DNA from: a virus
DNA: 29,688 nt
IMG/VR virus record: IMGVR_UViG_3300027387_000016
Coordinates: 1-29,688 of that record
Reading direction: 5' to 3' (one strand)
In this document: positions 6,480-14,921 of the stretch, in pieces
Position numbering within the stretch: position 1 is the stretch's first letter
Layout: each line of letters starts with the position of its first letter
Made by a program: the position numbers and the translations under genes
Notes under the pieces: model-generated
Told to the model about the DNA's origin: nothing
Databases searched by the model: none
Seen by the model: only the letters and a program-made list of their open reading frames with translations

Positions 6480-6695
6480 ATGATGAATGTGATCTACAAA
6501 TCCAAAGCCCAGTTGGCTAAAGAAACCGAAAAGCAAGTCAAAGCATTCTTGCGCAAAGGTGGCTCGATTGAGATTGTAAAATCTCGCAAAGCACCAAAGC
6601 AGAAAATGCGTGGTAAAGTTTCACGTGGGTTCGTGCAGGGCACTTCTGGTTTTCCTGCTGGTGCTCCACGCAAGTCTACATTCAGTTTGATTTAA
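6480..6695 (+). CDS. small basic hypothetical protein, 71 aa
   Basis: A TTG start at 6438 is possible, but ATG at 6480 follows AAGGA with normal spacing and is preferred; a second ATG follows directly. The protein starts MMNVIYKSKAQLAKETEKQV, has 'AFLRKGGSIEIVKSRKAPKQK' and ends 'PRKSTFSLI'. It is strongly basic, with a 'F.RKGG.I..V' segment like that of small phage proteins of unknown role, and could bind nucleic acid. It is followed after 13 bases by the next gene. Confidence 0.65.
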   Translation: MMNVIYKSKAQLAKETEKQVKAFLRKGGSIEIVKSRKAPKQKMRGKVSRGFVQGTSGFPAGAPRKSTFSLI

Positions 6696-6708
6696 TCAGG
6701 AGATCGAT

Positions 6709-7071
6709 ATGCTATCATGGGAAGAAATGTCTGAGTTGGAACAAGCACAATGCCAGTATTGGGATATGTACAAGGATGCCTATGGTGTGCGTCCTCGTGG
6801 TATCGATACCAGCATGTGGACGCTGAAAGACTTTGAAGCTGAGTTTATTCAGTTGGGTCATGTTATTATGCTTGAAGAAATTGCTCGCAAAGAATCCGAA
6901 GCCAAAGCCATCATTGAGTTTGAAGATCGTGTACTCAATCTCATGCACACTGGCACTAATCGTGAACGTGTCATTGCATGGTTGATGGATGCTGAAGGTG
7001 CTAATGGCGACCATGAGTATTTCTGTTTCACGCAGGGTCTCCCTTATGGTTACTTCAGGAAAACCGCATGA
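6709..7071 (+). CDS. conserved phage hypothetical protein, 120 aa
   Basis: Has the segment 'YWDMYKDAYGVRPRGID' at 17-33, which is a recurring signature of a small helical protein family in many tailed phages (pattern YKDxYGxRPRxxx). The rest is helical and acidic, including 'MLEEIARKESEAKAIIEFED'. A good ribosome site (CAGGAG) precedes the ATG. It ends in an ATGA overlap with the next gene. The molecular role of the family is not known to me. Confidence 0.75.
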   Translation: MLSWEEMSELEQAQCQYWDMYKDAYGVRPRGIDTSMWTLKDFEAEFIQLGHVIMLEEIARKESEAKAIIEFEDRVLNLMHTGTNRERVIAWLMDAEGANGDHEYFCFTQGLPYGYFRKTA

Positions 7072-7256
7072 GAGTTTTCCAAGAGACAACTCCAGATTGG
7101 GTTGGGAATGTATCCAACCACATCTATTATTTGACTGATGATAAATCAAAGATGGTTGCCTTCTATAATGTGGACACTGGTGTAGTGAAGAAATTCATTA
7201 AGCCAATTCGTTTTGATATGAGATATAGAAAATTTAAGGAACTGAAACACAAATGA
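7068..7256 (+). CDS. hypothetical protein, 62 aa
   Basis: MRVFQETTPDWVGNVSNHIY start and a lysine-rich end (RKFKELKHK). Probably a small beta domain ('HIYYLTDDKSKMVAFYNVDTG' is compatible with a hairpin). It overlaps its neighbours at both ends with ATGA, including the DNA ligase gene downstream, so it is cotranslated with the ligase. Function is unknown. Confidence 0.65.
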   Translation: MRVFQETTPDWVGNVSNHIYYLTDDKSKMVAFYNVDTGVVKKFIKPIRFDMRYRKFKELKHK

Positions 7257-8557
7257 ATATTAATAAATTTTTAGATGGTTTAGCAGCAAATGCCTCACGC
7301 AACTTCAAAATCGAGCAACTAAACGCTAACAGCGATAACGAAGTTTTGCGTGAGGTCATTCGCTTGGCTCTGGATCCATTCACTCAATTCTATCAACGCA
7401 AGATTCCTGAGTACACCACAGACAAACATCAAACAAGTCTTGATCAAGCCATGCTTGCATTGTATGACTTGAAAGAAAGAGTCGTGACTGGTAATGCAGC
7501 AATTGAATATCTCCGTATGCTTCTCTCATCCGTATCAGCTGATGATGCTAAGGTACTGGAAAGAATCATCTCCAAAGATTTGAAGTGTGGTGTTGATGTA
7601 TCTACTGCCAACAAAGTTTGGTCTGGTTTGATTCCTGAATACCCATGCATGTTATGCAGTCCATTCGAACAGAAGTTGGTTGACAAGATTAAATTCCCAG
7701 CCTACGCACAAATGAAGATGGATGGCATGCGCTTCAACGCAATCGTCAGAGATGGTAAGTGTGAATTTAGGAGTAGAAATGGAAAAGAAATTTTACTACT
7801 TGGCAATTTGGAGCAAGAATTTATTTCTCTTGCTGGTTCTATTGATTGTGTTTTTGATGGTGAACTACTTGTAATGCTTGAGGGTGACCACCAATTTGCT
7901 GACAGGCAGACTGGTAATGGCATCTTGAACAAAGCAAACAAAGGCACAATCTCTGCCAAAGAAGCAGCACTGGTTCATGCAACTGTTTGGGATTTAATTC
8001 CTTACGTACAATTCATTGATGGATACTGTGGAAGTCCATACTCAAAACGATACTCTACACTGCAGGCAATTGTTGCCAAACAAAAGTCAGATGGGAGGAA
8101 GATCTGGAATGTGACATCAACCATTGTGGAAACTCTGGAAGAAGCACAAGAGATTTTCCAAGGTTATCTTGCAGAAGGATTTGAAGGTATCATTCTTAAG
8201 GATGGTGCTGGTGTTTGGGAAGACAAACGAAGCAAGACTCAGATTAAATTTAAGGGAGAACTTGAATGCGATCTTAAGATTGTTGCAGTCGAAGAAGGTA
8301 AAGGTAAAGCAGTAGGTATGCTTGGTGCAATTATATGTGAGTCTGCAGATGGAATTGTAAAGGTAAATGTAGGATCTGGTTTCAATGATGCACAACGAAA
8401 GCAATATTGGAAAGAAAATTTAGTTGACAAAATCGTGGCAGTGAAGTATAATAGTCGTATCAAGAATAAGGCTGGAGAAGACTCATTGTTTCTTCCAGTG
8501 TTCATTGAAATTCGTAATGATAAAGATATCGCAGATAAATCAAAGGATATAAAATGA
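7253..8557 (+). CDS. 30: ATP-dependent DNA ligase (T4 gp30 type)
   Basis: Seals nicks in phage DNA, including joins between Okazaki fragments. Adenylation motif I is 'KMDG' with K155, motif III is 'FDGELL' at 201-206, motif IV 'EGIILK' at 312-317 and motif V 'QIKFKG' at 331-336. A helical N-terminal domain precedes the catalytic core, and a C-terminal OB-fold follows with 'GSGFNDAQRKQYW', as in T4 gp30. The 434 residues compare with 487 in T4. The gene lies between regA and 43, away from its T4 position. The next gene overlaps its stop by ATGA. Confidence 0.95.
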   Translation: MNINKFLDGLAANASRNFKIEQLNANSDNEVLREVIRLALDPFTQFYQRKIPEYTTDKHQTSLDQAMLALYDLKERVVTGNAAIEYLRMLLSSVSADDAKVLERIISKDLKCGVDVSTANKVWSGLIPEYPCMLCSPFEQKLVDKIKFPAYAQMKMDGMRFNAIVRDGKCEFRSRNGKEILLLGNLEQEFISLAGSIDCVFDGELLVMLEGDHQFADRQTGNGILNKANKGTISAKEAALVHATVWDLIPYVQFIDGYCGSPYSKRYSTLQAIVAKQKSDGRKIWNVTSTIVETLEEAQEIFQGYLAEGFEGIILKDGAGVWEDKRSKTQIKFKGELECDLKIVAVEEGKGKAVGMLGAIICESADGIVKVNVGSGFNDAQRKQYWKENLVDKIVAVKYNSRIKNKAGEDSLFLPVFIEIRNDKDIADKSKDIK

Positions 8558-8925
8558 AAGTAGCAATCAATCGTTGTTTTGGTGGGTTCGGTATCTCGAA
8601 TGAAGCATTCGAGAAGTTGCTCGAGCGTAAGGGTGTAGGATTTCAAAAAGTTCCAGCGAAGTTTAAATTCCGTGGTGATGATTTTGATTACTACAAAGCA
8701 GGTATTGAGCCATGTGATGACACATATATCAGTGCGTATGATTATTATCAAGATCGTTCTGACCCAGACTTGATCGCAGTCATTGAAGAAATAAAAGACC
8801 AAGCAAATAGTTGGGCAGCAGAGATCGCTATTGTGGAAATTCCTGATGATGTTAAGTGGCACATCGATGAGTATGATGGTATGGAACATGTGGCTGAAGA
8901 TCACCGAACTTGGTATGGAGATTAA
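8554..8925 (+). CDS. conserved phage hypothetical protein, 123 aa
   Basis: N-terminus 'MKVAINRCFGGFGISNEAFE' is the signature of a family found in many unrelated tailed phages (RCFGGFGLS pattern). The middle holds 'YYKAGIEPCDD' and the end 'VEIPDDVKWHIDEYDGMEHV'. It is acidic and soluble. It overlaps the ligase stop by ATGA. The family's role is not known to me, but it commonly sits among nucleotide and replication genes. Confidence 0.78.
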   Translation: MKVAINRCFGGFGISNEAFEKLLERKGVGFQKVPAKFKFRGDDFDYYKAGIEPCDDTYISAYDYYQDRSDPDLIAVIEEIKDQANSWAAEIAIVEIPDDVKWHIDEYDGMEHVAEDHRTWYGD

Positions 8926-8927
8926 TT

Positions 8928-9485
8928 ATGCGTAAAGAACTAGACGAAGCACTGTGTGCAAAGTATCCTCTGATCTTTAAAGATCGTCATGAGAATATGC
9001 AACACACCGCCATGTGTTGGGGTTTCTCGCATGGTGATGGTTGGTATAATATCCTTGATGTTCTTTGCGGGATGTTGACTGGCGATTATCGTCAAGCGAA
9101 AAGTCGCTATGAATCGATTAAAGATAAAGTTGGCCAACCAACATTTGGATTCAGAGATAATGGTGATCCAGTCGGTAAAATTGTCACTCAAGAACTGATT
9201 GATGAAGCCAAAGTAAAACTTGATGAAGAAACTGCAAAGGTTCCAGTGGCTTCTCAAGTAAAAGAAAAGTTCGGAGGACTTCGTTTCTATGTTAATGGAG
9301 CAACTGATAAGCACTGGAATTATATTTCAATTGCTGAGAATTTTAGTTATCGCACATGTGAAGAATGCGGTAGTCCAGGTAAAACTTATACTGATGGTTG
9401 GCATCGTACTCTTTGCGATATCCATGCAGCGATGGCTGGTCGTACTGAAGAATATCAGTCTGATGAAGATGAAGGAGATGAATAA
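8928..9485 (+). CDS. conserved phage hypothetical protein with putative zinc-binding end, 185 aa
   Basis: The frame opens at a TTG at 8910 inside the upstream gene; the ATG at 8928 with GGAG 10 bases before it is the likely start. Signatures of a common phage family are visible: 'MCWGFSHGDGWYNILDVLC' near 28-46, 'VKEKFGGLRFYVNGA' and a C-terminal 'TCEECGSPGK ... TLCDIHAAM'. The two Cys and Cys-His pairs (CxxC, CxxH) look like a zinc site. The very end is acidic (EEYQSDEDEGDE). Function is unknown. Confidence 0.78.
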   Translation: MRKELDEALCAKYPLIFKDRHENMQHTAMCWGFSHGDGWYNILDVLCGMLTGDYRQAKSRYESIKDKVGQPTFGFRDNGDPVGKIVTQELIDEAKVKLDEETAKVPVASQVKEKFGGLRFYVNGATDKHWNYISIAENFSYRTCEECGSPGKTYTDGWHRTLCDIHAAMAGRTEEYQSDEDEGDE

Positions 9486-9853
9486 TGTTTTACGGTAAAG
9501 AAACTATTGAACAAAACTTTTCTCTCGTTCTAAACAAATTGGAAGAACAAGAATTGTTTTTGTTCGAACCAATGCCAAGTTACAAACTGAATGATAGATG
9601 GACTGACGAATTTCGTATTCGTGATGGACACACTAAACTTGCTGATGGCACTTGGGTTACTATACATAAAGTAACTACTTGGGTTGAGAAACTCAAGAAA
9701 GATACTACAGAGTTGTATGAACAAAATCAACAAACTAATCGTGAGTTGACTCTTGCTAAACGCAGGATCTATGAGATGGAATATGGATTGCGAGTTGCTG
9801 AGAAAGCATTGAAGAATTCACTGGCTTTAACTAAGGAGATGATTGATGAGTAA
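9485..9853 (+). CDS. coiled-coil hypothetical protein, 122 aa
   Basis: Starts in a TAATG overlap with the previous gene. Residues about 1-60 form a small domain with 'FRIRDGHTKLADGTWVTIHK'. Residues about 65-120 are a continuous heptad-like helix (WVEKLKKDTTELYEQNQQ, then RELTLAKRRIYEMEYGLRVA), so a dimeric coiled coil is likely. It overlaps the next gene by 8 bases. No function is assigned. Confidence 0.7.
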   Translation: MFYGKETIEQNFSLVLNKLEEQELFLFEPMPSYKLNDRWTDEFRIRDGHTKLADGTWVTIHKVTTWVEKLKKDTTELYEQNQQTNRELTLAKRRIYEMEYGLRVAEKALKNSLALTKEMIDE

Positions 9854-10157
9854 ATTTGTTTTGGTTGATTGCATTGCACAGTATCGTATGCGTTACATTA
9901 TCGAAGTACCAGACAATCATAATGAGCAGGAGTATCCATGTTCGGCAGAGCAGTGGGCACTAGATACAGTAACATCTGAAGAAATGCAAGAATTTTCTCA
10001 GTTGTATCTTGGCGAAACTATTGTTAGTAGTCGTGAGATTACTAAAGAAGAAATTGTACCATTGTGCGATATTGATAATGAGTATTGCAAATCTTGGGAT
10101 GACGACAAGAAGATTAAAGTATTTGTAACTGAAGTTGGCTACAAAAGGGACTGGTAA
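9846..10157 (+). CDS. hypothetical protein, 103 aa
   Basis: The ATG at 9846 has AAGGAG 7 bases upstream; an in-frame TTG at 9843 is ignored. The N-terminal part 'MSKFVLVDCIAQYRMRYIIE' followed by 'EQWALDTVTSEEMQEFSQLYL' resembles a compact alpha/beta domain seen in marine phages (a pattern with 'V..MRY.IEVP' and 'WA.D.V'). It is acidic. It ends in a TAATG overlap with the exonuclease gene, so the two are coupled. Confidence 0.68.
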   Translation: MSKFVLVDCIAQYRMRYIIEVPDNHNEQEYPCSAEQWALDTVTSEEMQEFSQLYLGETIVSSREITKEEIVPLCDIDNEYCKSWDDDKKIKVFVTEVGYKRDW

Positions 10158-10723
10158 TGTTTATGTTCGATGTGGAGACTCTAGGAGTAGAGTCTACCTG
10201 TGTAATTCTATCTGCTGCATTGATTCATTTTGATCCAGAGAAACGTCCAACCTACCAAGATCTATTGGACAATGCATGCTTTGTTAAGTTAAATGCCAAG
10301 GATCAGATTGAACGATTAAAACGATCTGTTGATGTTGGAACACTTGAGTGGTGGAAGAACCAACACGAATATGTTCATAAAGTTTCGTTTAAACCTTCTG
10401 GTGACGATATGCTTGCTGAAGATGCTATCACTACATTGCATAACTATATGAACAAGGTTCCAAATGCTCAGAATCAAACAATGTGGGCACGTGGTTCTCT
10501 TGACCAAATGGCAATTGATTCGCTGTCAACTAGAGTTGACATGCAAGTACTTACAGGATATGCTATGTGGAGAGATGTTCGAACAGCAGTAGATATCCTT
10601 TATGGAACTACAAATGGTTACTGCGAGATTGATCATCCTTTGTTCAACCGAACTGATGTGATTAAACATCATCCTGTTCATGACTGCGCATTAGATGCTA
10701 TGATGTTGATGTATGGTAAATGA
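10157..10723 (+). CDS. dexA: DexA / Rv2179c-like 3'-5' exonuclease
   Basis: DEDDh-type nuclease degrading DNA or RNA from the 3' end. Exo I is 'FDVETLG' with D5 and E7, Exo II is around D116 in 'WARGSLDQM', and Exo III is 'HHPVHDCALDAMM' with H175, D176 and D180. These, with 'TLEWWKNQH' at 62-70, are diagnostic for the family that contains T4 exonuclease A and bacterial Rv2179c. The length is 188 residues (T4 DexA about 227). It sits in a run of conserved small genes leading to the DNA polymerase. Symbol is by family likeness; RNase activity is an alternative. Confidence 0.85.
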   Translation: MFMFDVETLGVESTCVILSAALIHFDPEKRPTYQDLLDNACFVKLNAKDQIERLKRSVDVGTLEWWKNQHEYVHKVSFKPSGDDMLAEDAITTLHNYMNKVPNAQNQTMWARGSLDQMAIDSLSTRVDMQVLTGYAMWRDVRTAVDILYGTTNGYCEIDHPLFNRTDVIKHHPVHDCALDAMMLMYGK

Positions 10724-11012
10724 TATAGTATTCCAAACATATGATTATATCATTGGTGGAAAGATGGTGGTTGGTCGTGCCAGAATGTCTTACGAATGGA
10801 AGACTCTATTGGAAGATGGAGATCCAGACGCCAGAGACAAGCTGAAGTCTGAGTTAATCCATCAGATGGCAGAGTTTATGCTTGAGAATAATTTGGTAGA
10901 ATTTACTTATTATGATAATCCAATAGACCTATCAAGACAAGTCGCAGTTAGAGCATACCTCGCCCCAAGTGATCAAGTTAAAATTTTAAGAATGGCAAAT
11001 AAAATATTATGA
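10713..11012 (+). CDS. hypothetical protein, 99 aa
   Basis: Begins MVNDIVFQTYDYIIGGKMVV, overlapping the exonuclease gene by 11 bases. The middle is helical ('DARDKLKSELIHQMAEFMLEN') and followed by 'VEFTYYDNPIDLSRQVAVRAYLAP' (in two pieces, VEFTYYDNPID and LSRQVAVRAYLAP), so an alpha/beta fold. It resembles short phage proteins of unknown role. The stop overlaps the next gene at ATGA. Confidence 0.65.
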   Translation: MVNDIVFQTYDYIIGGKMVVGRARMSYEWKTLLEDGDPDARDKLKSELIHQMAEFMLENNLVEFTYYDNPIDLSRQVAVRAYLAPSDQVKILRMANKIL

Positions 11013-11233
11013 CACAAGAAATAACTTTACATCGTGATGCTTTAGAAAAGATTCTCAAACTCGTAGATGAACTTAACCCAAATGCAAGCCTTAGAGTTAG
11101 TGCTGGTTATGTAACAATCTATTCTGATCAATCCTCTGGTATTGGTCAACTTATTGATGCTGAAGTAGACGTTGAACTCAATGGTCTTTACGGTAAGTTT
11201 AAACAACGAATTGTAGATGAGGGTAGCTGGTAA
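11009..11233 (+). CDS. hypothetical protein, 74 aa
   Basis: MTQEITLHRDALEKILKLVD start and 'LIDAEVDVELNGLYGKFKQR' near the end. A small alpha/beta protein, linked by ATGA overlap upstream and TAATG overlap to the DNA polymerase gene downstream. Translation of the polymerase may be coupled to it. Function is unknown. Confidence 0.68.
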   Translation: MTQEITLHRDALEKILKLVDELNPNASLRVSAGYVTIYSDQSSGIGQLIDAEVDVELNGLYGKFKQRIVDEGSW

Positions 11234-13716
11234 TGGAATTTTATACATCGGTTCATCCGATTGGAGACAAGATCTATATTCGAGGTTATGAAAAGGGGAA
11301 ACCTTACAAACGTAAACTAGATTTCCAACCAACATTTTATGTAACATCAAACAAACCCTCCAAGTGGAAAACACTGGAGGGAATTTTCGTTGATGAAATT
11401 AAACCTGGATCCATTCGAGATGCTCGAGACTTCGTCAAACGATATGATGAGGTAGAAGGCTTTGCTGTTTATGGTAATACCAACTATGCATATCAGTATA
11501 TCAGTGACAACTATGACACTGTTAACTGGGACATGGAACAGATCAAAGTATTTACAATTGACATTGAAACTTCTACAGAGAATGGTTTCCCAGATGTTCG
11601 TCTTGCCAATGAAGAAGTTCTTCTAATCACCATCAAAGATCTACAGTCAAAGCGCATTATCACTTTTGGTTCTAAACCATTCGTGCATAATCGTGACGAT
11701 GTAGTCTATATCACTTGTCGTGATGAACAACATTTGCTAAAAGAGTTTATGCTTTTCTGGCAAGACAATTATCCAGATGTTGTCACTGGTTGGAATACCG
11801 ACTTCTTCGATATGCCATATCTTATTCGTAGGATTGATCGTGAACTTGGTGCAGATGTTTCTAAGAAAATTTCTCCATGGGGCATGATCAATGAGAGAAA
11901 GACATTCATTAAAGGTAATGAAGAACTTCATTACGATATCATTGGCATCTCTCAGCTAGATTATCTTGAACTCTACAAGAAGTATACCTATTCAAAACAG
12001 GAATCATATCGCCTCGACTATATCGCTGAGCAAGAACTTGCTGACAAAAAGAAACCGAATCCTGGAGTTGACTTCAAAGATTTCTATACTAACTATTGGC
12101 AAGCATTTGTTGAGTATAACATCCATGACGTAGAGTTGGTTGACAAACTCGAAGACAAGATGCGACTTTTAGAGTTGCACCTGACCATGGCGTATGCTGC
12201 AAAGATTAATCCAGAAGATGTTTACTCACAGGTTCGTATGTGGGATACTATCATCTATAATCATTTACGTGCTCGTCATATTGTCATTCCTGCTAAAACA
12301 CACTCTGGTAAAGATGCACAATTTGAAGGTGCGTATGTTAAAGATCCACTTGTTGGTATGCATAAGTGGGTGGCTTCCTTTGACTTGAACTCATTGTACC
12401 CGCATTTGATCATGCAATACAACATCAGCCCAGAGACTTTAACGTCTGAGAAGATGCCAGTCAATGTAGAGAAGTTGCTTAACAAAGAGATTGATCTTTC
12501 GTATGCAAAGCAACGAGATCTTTGTGTCACTGCGAATGGATGGACTTACACTAAAGAAGTCAAAGGGTTCATGCCTGAGTTGATGGAGAAGATGTATACT
12601 GACCGAAGCAAGTTTAAGAAACAGATGCTAAAGGTTCAACAGGAATACGAGAAAGACAAAACAAAGAAACATTTGTTGAAGGATATCTCTCGCTTAAACA
12701 ATCTGCAGATGGCGATGAAGATTGCATTGAACTCTGCTTATGGTGCCATGGGTAATCAGTACTTCCGCTATTTCGATATTCGTATGGCTGAAGGAATTAC
12801 TACTTCTGGTCAGTTGTCTATTCGTTGGATGGCTAATAAGTTGAATGCATTCCTTAACAAGACTTTAAAGACCGAAGGTAAAGATTTTGTTATTGCGATT
12901 GACACTGACTCGATCTATCTAACTCTTGAAGAACTTGTTGAACGAACCTGTGAAGGTAAGACAACAGAACAAAAGATCAAGTTTATGGATAAGATCTGCG
13001 AAGATGTTTTCCAACCATTCATTGATTCAGGTTACCAAGAGTTGGCTGATTATATGAATGCATATAGTCAAAAGATGCAGATGAAGCGAGAGGTTCTTGC
13101 TGACAAGGCAATCTGGACTGCCAAGAAACGCTATGTTATTAATGTTCATAATTCAGAAGGTGTACAGTATGAGAAGCCTAAGATCAAAGTTATGGGTTTG
13201 GAAATGGTCAAGTCGAGTACACCTGCTGTTATTCGTGACAAACTCAAAGATTCGTTACAAGTTATTCTCTCGGGAGATGAAAAGAAACTACACACGTATG
13301 TCACAGAGTTTAAAAAAGAGTTTGTCAAATTACCGATCGAAGACATAGCATTCCCACGTGGTGTTAATGGTATGAAGCAGTATGCAGGTTCTCCGATTTA
13401 TACAAAGGGAACTCCAATCCATGTTCGTGGTTCTTTGTTGTATAATCACTATACTAAAAAGATGGGACTAGATAAAAAGTACCAAGCGATTCGAGATGGT
13501 GATAAGATCAAGTTTGTTTATGTTCAAAAACCAAATCCATTACAAGAAGATATCATTGCATTCCCGCAACAACTTCCAAAGGAACTTGGATTGGAATCAT
13601 ACATAGATTATGACAAACAGTTCGAGAAAGTATTCTTGGACGCACTTCAAATTGTAATCGAACCATTGGGTTGGAAGACTCAAGAACAAAGTTCATTGGA
13701 GAACTTTTTTGGCTGA
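11233..13716 (+). CDS. 43: family B DNA polymerase (gp43)
   Basis: Replicative polymerase with proofreading exonuclease. Exo I is 'DIET' with D110 and E112, Exo II is around D190 in 'GWNTDFFDMPYL', and Exo III is 'YNIHD' with Y295 and D299. Pol A 'DLNSLYPHLIMQYNISPET' begins at D384, Pol B is 'KIALNSAYGAMGNQYFRYFD' and Pol C 'AIDTDSIYL' with D557 and D559. All catalytic acids are present. The 827 residues are shorter than T4 (898) and typical of the marine group. There is no intron, intein or split. It starts in a TAATG overlap. Confidence 0.97.
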   Translation: MEFYTSVHPIGDKIYIRGYEKGKPYKRKLDFQPTFYVTSNKPSKWKTLEGIFVDEIKPGSIRDARDFVKRYDEVEGFAVYGNTNYAYQYISDNYDTVNWDMEQIKVFTIDIETSTENGFPDVRLANEEVLLITIKDLQSKRIITFGSKPFVHNRDDVVYITCRDEQHLLKEFMLFWQDNYPDVVTGWNTDFFDMPYLIRRIDRELGADVSKKISPWGMINERKTFIKGNEELHYDIIGISQLDYLELYKKYTYSKQESYRLDYIAEQELADKKKPNPGVDFKDFYTNYWQAFVEYNIHDVELVDKLEDKMRLLELHLTMAYAAKINPEDVYSQVRMWDTIIYNHLRARHIVIPAKTHSGKDAQFEGAYVKDPLVGMHKWVASFDLNSLYPHLIMQYNISPETLTSEKMPVNVEKLLNKEIDLSYAKQRDLCVTANGWTYTKEVKGFMPELMEKMYTDRSKFKKQMLKVQQEYEKDKTKKHLLKDISRLNNLQMAMKIALNSAYGAMGNQYFRYFDIRMAEGITTSGQLSIRWMANKLNAFLNKTLKTEGKDFVIAIDTDSIYLTLEELVERTCEGKTTEQKIKFMDKICEDVFQPFIDSGYQELADYMNAYSQKMQMKREVLADKAIWTAKKRYVINVHNSEGVQYEKPKIKVMGLEMVKSSTPAVIRDKLKDSLQVILSGDEKKLHTYVTEFKKEFVKLPIEDIAFPRGVNGMKQYAGSPIYTKGTPIHVRGSLLYNHYTKKMGLDKKYQAIRDGDKIKFVYVQKPNPLQEDIIAFPQQLPKELGLESYIDYDKQFEKVFLDALQIVIEPLGWKTQEQSSLENFFG

Positions 13717-14329
13717 ACATTCATACTACCCACTAGTAAACATACAAGACAGACGTGTAGTTCTTTCTGTTGATGACTTCTTTGATTTAAAGGAACTTGA
13801 TTATATTAGAAGTTGCTTAAACACAGAGAAGCCAACTGCTGCTATTGTTGGATATACTGATCCAAAGAATGTAGAAGACTACGAAAAGATGGTCAAGAAA
13901 GCACACGAACGTAGAAAGTCTAATGTATGTTTCTTGGACTTCTTTGAATATGAGTTTTTCTATAAAAAGTTATGTACAGCAATTCACCATGTAAACCTTA
14001 CTAATTTTAACAAAGTTTTATATGGTATAGAAGCATTACAGTTTGCAGAGTATGATTCTTTGTATGAAGGATTTTATGGAGTCCATCCAGATGCTGTAAA
14101 TACAGATAATGCATTAACAAGATCGTTATCATTTTCTATGCAGATGTCTAAACCAGAAGAGTATGAAGGTGGTGAAGTTCTAGTCTATGATGGTAATACT
14201 ACATATACAGCAAACAAGAAATATGGATCAATTACATTCTTTGATTCTAGAATGTTACACGAAGTCACTCCTGTCACCAGTGGCTTTAGAAGAAGTATAG
14301 TTGGATGGATTCTTGGACCAAGAGTATGA
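13709..14329 (+). CDS. 2-oxoglutarate/Fe(II)-dependent oxygenase-like protein (PKHD / prolyl-hydroxylase type)
   Basis: Iron/2-oxoglutarate oxygenase fold. The HxD iron ligands are H126 and D128 in 'GFYGVHPDAV', the distal histidine is H184 in 'SRMLHEV' and the 2-oxoglutarate arginine is R194 or R195 in 'GFRRSIVGW'. The 'GGEVLVY' and 'GSITFFDS' segments are typical. No ATG lies before residue 61, so the TTG at 13709 is the best start: it overlaps the gene 43 stop and has GGAG at 13698-13701, 7 bases upstream. Length is 206 residues. The substrate is unknown; protein, small molecule or modified nucleotide are all possible. Confidence 0.85.
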   Translation: MAEHSYYPLVNIQDRRVVLSVDDFFDLKELDYIRSCLNTEKPTAAIVGYTDPKNVEDYEKMVKKAHERRKSNVCFLDFFEYEFFYKKLCTAIHHVNLTNFNKVLYGIEALQFAEYDSLYEGFYGVHPDAVNTDNALTRSLSFSMQMSKPEEYEGGEVLVYDGNTTYTANKKYGSITFFDSRMLHEVTPVTSGFRRSIVGWILGPRV

Positions 14330-14874
14330 GCAACATTAGAATAATTAAAACTGGAATCAATGTTTCAAAGATATTGAAGCAACTTCAACAACATCCAACT
14401 GACTGGGATCATCAAAAACGAATTGAGGATATCGGTGACTCAACTCAATCTGGATGGAAATTTGCGCCAGTTGGTACACTGCAATTAGTCATGGGAGGTG
14501 TTACAAACAAAGACGAATTTGTTGGTAACACTGAGATATGTATATCAACCAGAGCGATTGCTAATCATACAGAAGTTGTAGGATTCATGAGAAGAAATTT
14601 TAAGAAATTTAGTCGTTGTGGATTCCTAGCATTGCCAGTTGGTGAACGTGTAGAAAAACATATTGATCATGGGACTTATTATCTTACAAGAGATCGATAC
14701 CATCTATCAATCCAAGGTACGTATAGATACTTTTGCGGTGATGAATATGTAGATGTTGAACCTGGAACTTTGCTCTGGTTCAATAATAAACTTATGCATG
14801 GAACTGAAAACACAGGTGACTGTACACGAATTACATTTGTGTTCGATGTACCACACTCTAAGTCTAATCCATAG
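14326..14874 (+). CDS. aspartyl/asparaginyl beta-hydroxylase-family protein
   Basis: Cupin-type iron/2-oxoglutarate oxygenase family. The core is 'EKHIDHGTYYLTRDRYHLSI' (H112, H115, R124 and H126) followed by 'FCGDEYVDVEPGTLLWFNNK' and 'MHGTEN' (H158) and R168 in 'CTRITFVFD', which is the pattern of the family. The ATG at 14326 overlaps the stop of the preceding oxygenase (ATGA); an upstream start at 14305 is out of place. Length 182. It often occurs in marine T4-like phages. Substrate is not known. Confidence 0.85.
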   Translation: MSNIRIIKTGINVSKILKQLQQHPTDWDHQKRIEDIGDSTQSGWKFAPVGTLQLVMGGVTNKDEFVGNTEICISTRAIANHTEVVGFMRRNFKKFSRCGFLALPVGERVEKHIDHGTYYLTRDRYHLSIQGTYRYFCGDEYVDVEPGTLLWFNNKLMHGTENTGDCTRITFVFDVPHSKSNP

Positions 14875-14903
14875 TTGTCTTGTAATTATACATAGAGTAT
14901 AAT
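14875..14903 (+). promoter_or_regulatory. sigma70-like promoter ahead of the co-chaperonin gene
   Basis: TTGTCT at 14875-14880 and a perfect TATAAT at 14898-14903 are separated by 17 bases. It is in the only gap (14875-14921) in this otherwise gapless stretch, and a good ribosome site (TAGGAGAA) lies before the next ATG. It would give independent expression of the GroES-like, thioredoxin and uvsX genes. Confidence 0.62.
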
Positions 14904-14921
14904 ATAATTTTAGGAGAATAA

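Noticed and set aside
6457-6483. Eight-codon leader ORF (ATG ATG ...) overlapping the ATGATG of the 6480 gene
   Set aside because: Too short to support; the overlap may be chance and AAGGA in it serves as ribosome site for the 6480 start.
8239-8904. 221-residue minus-strand frame opposite the ligase and the next gene
   Set aside because: It is the antisense shadow of the DNA ligase and a conserved phage gene, with no independent features.
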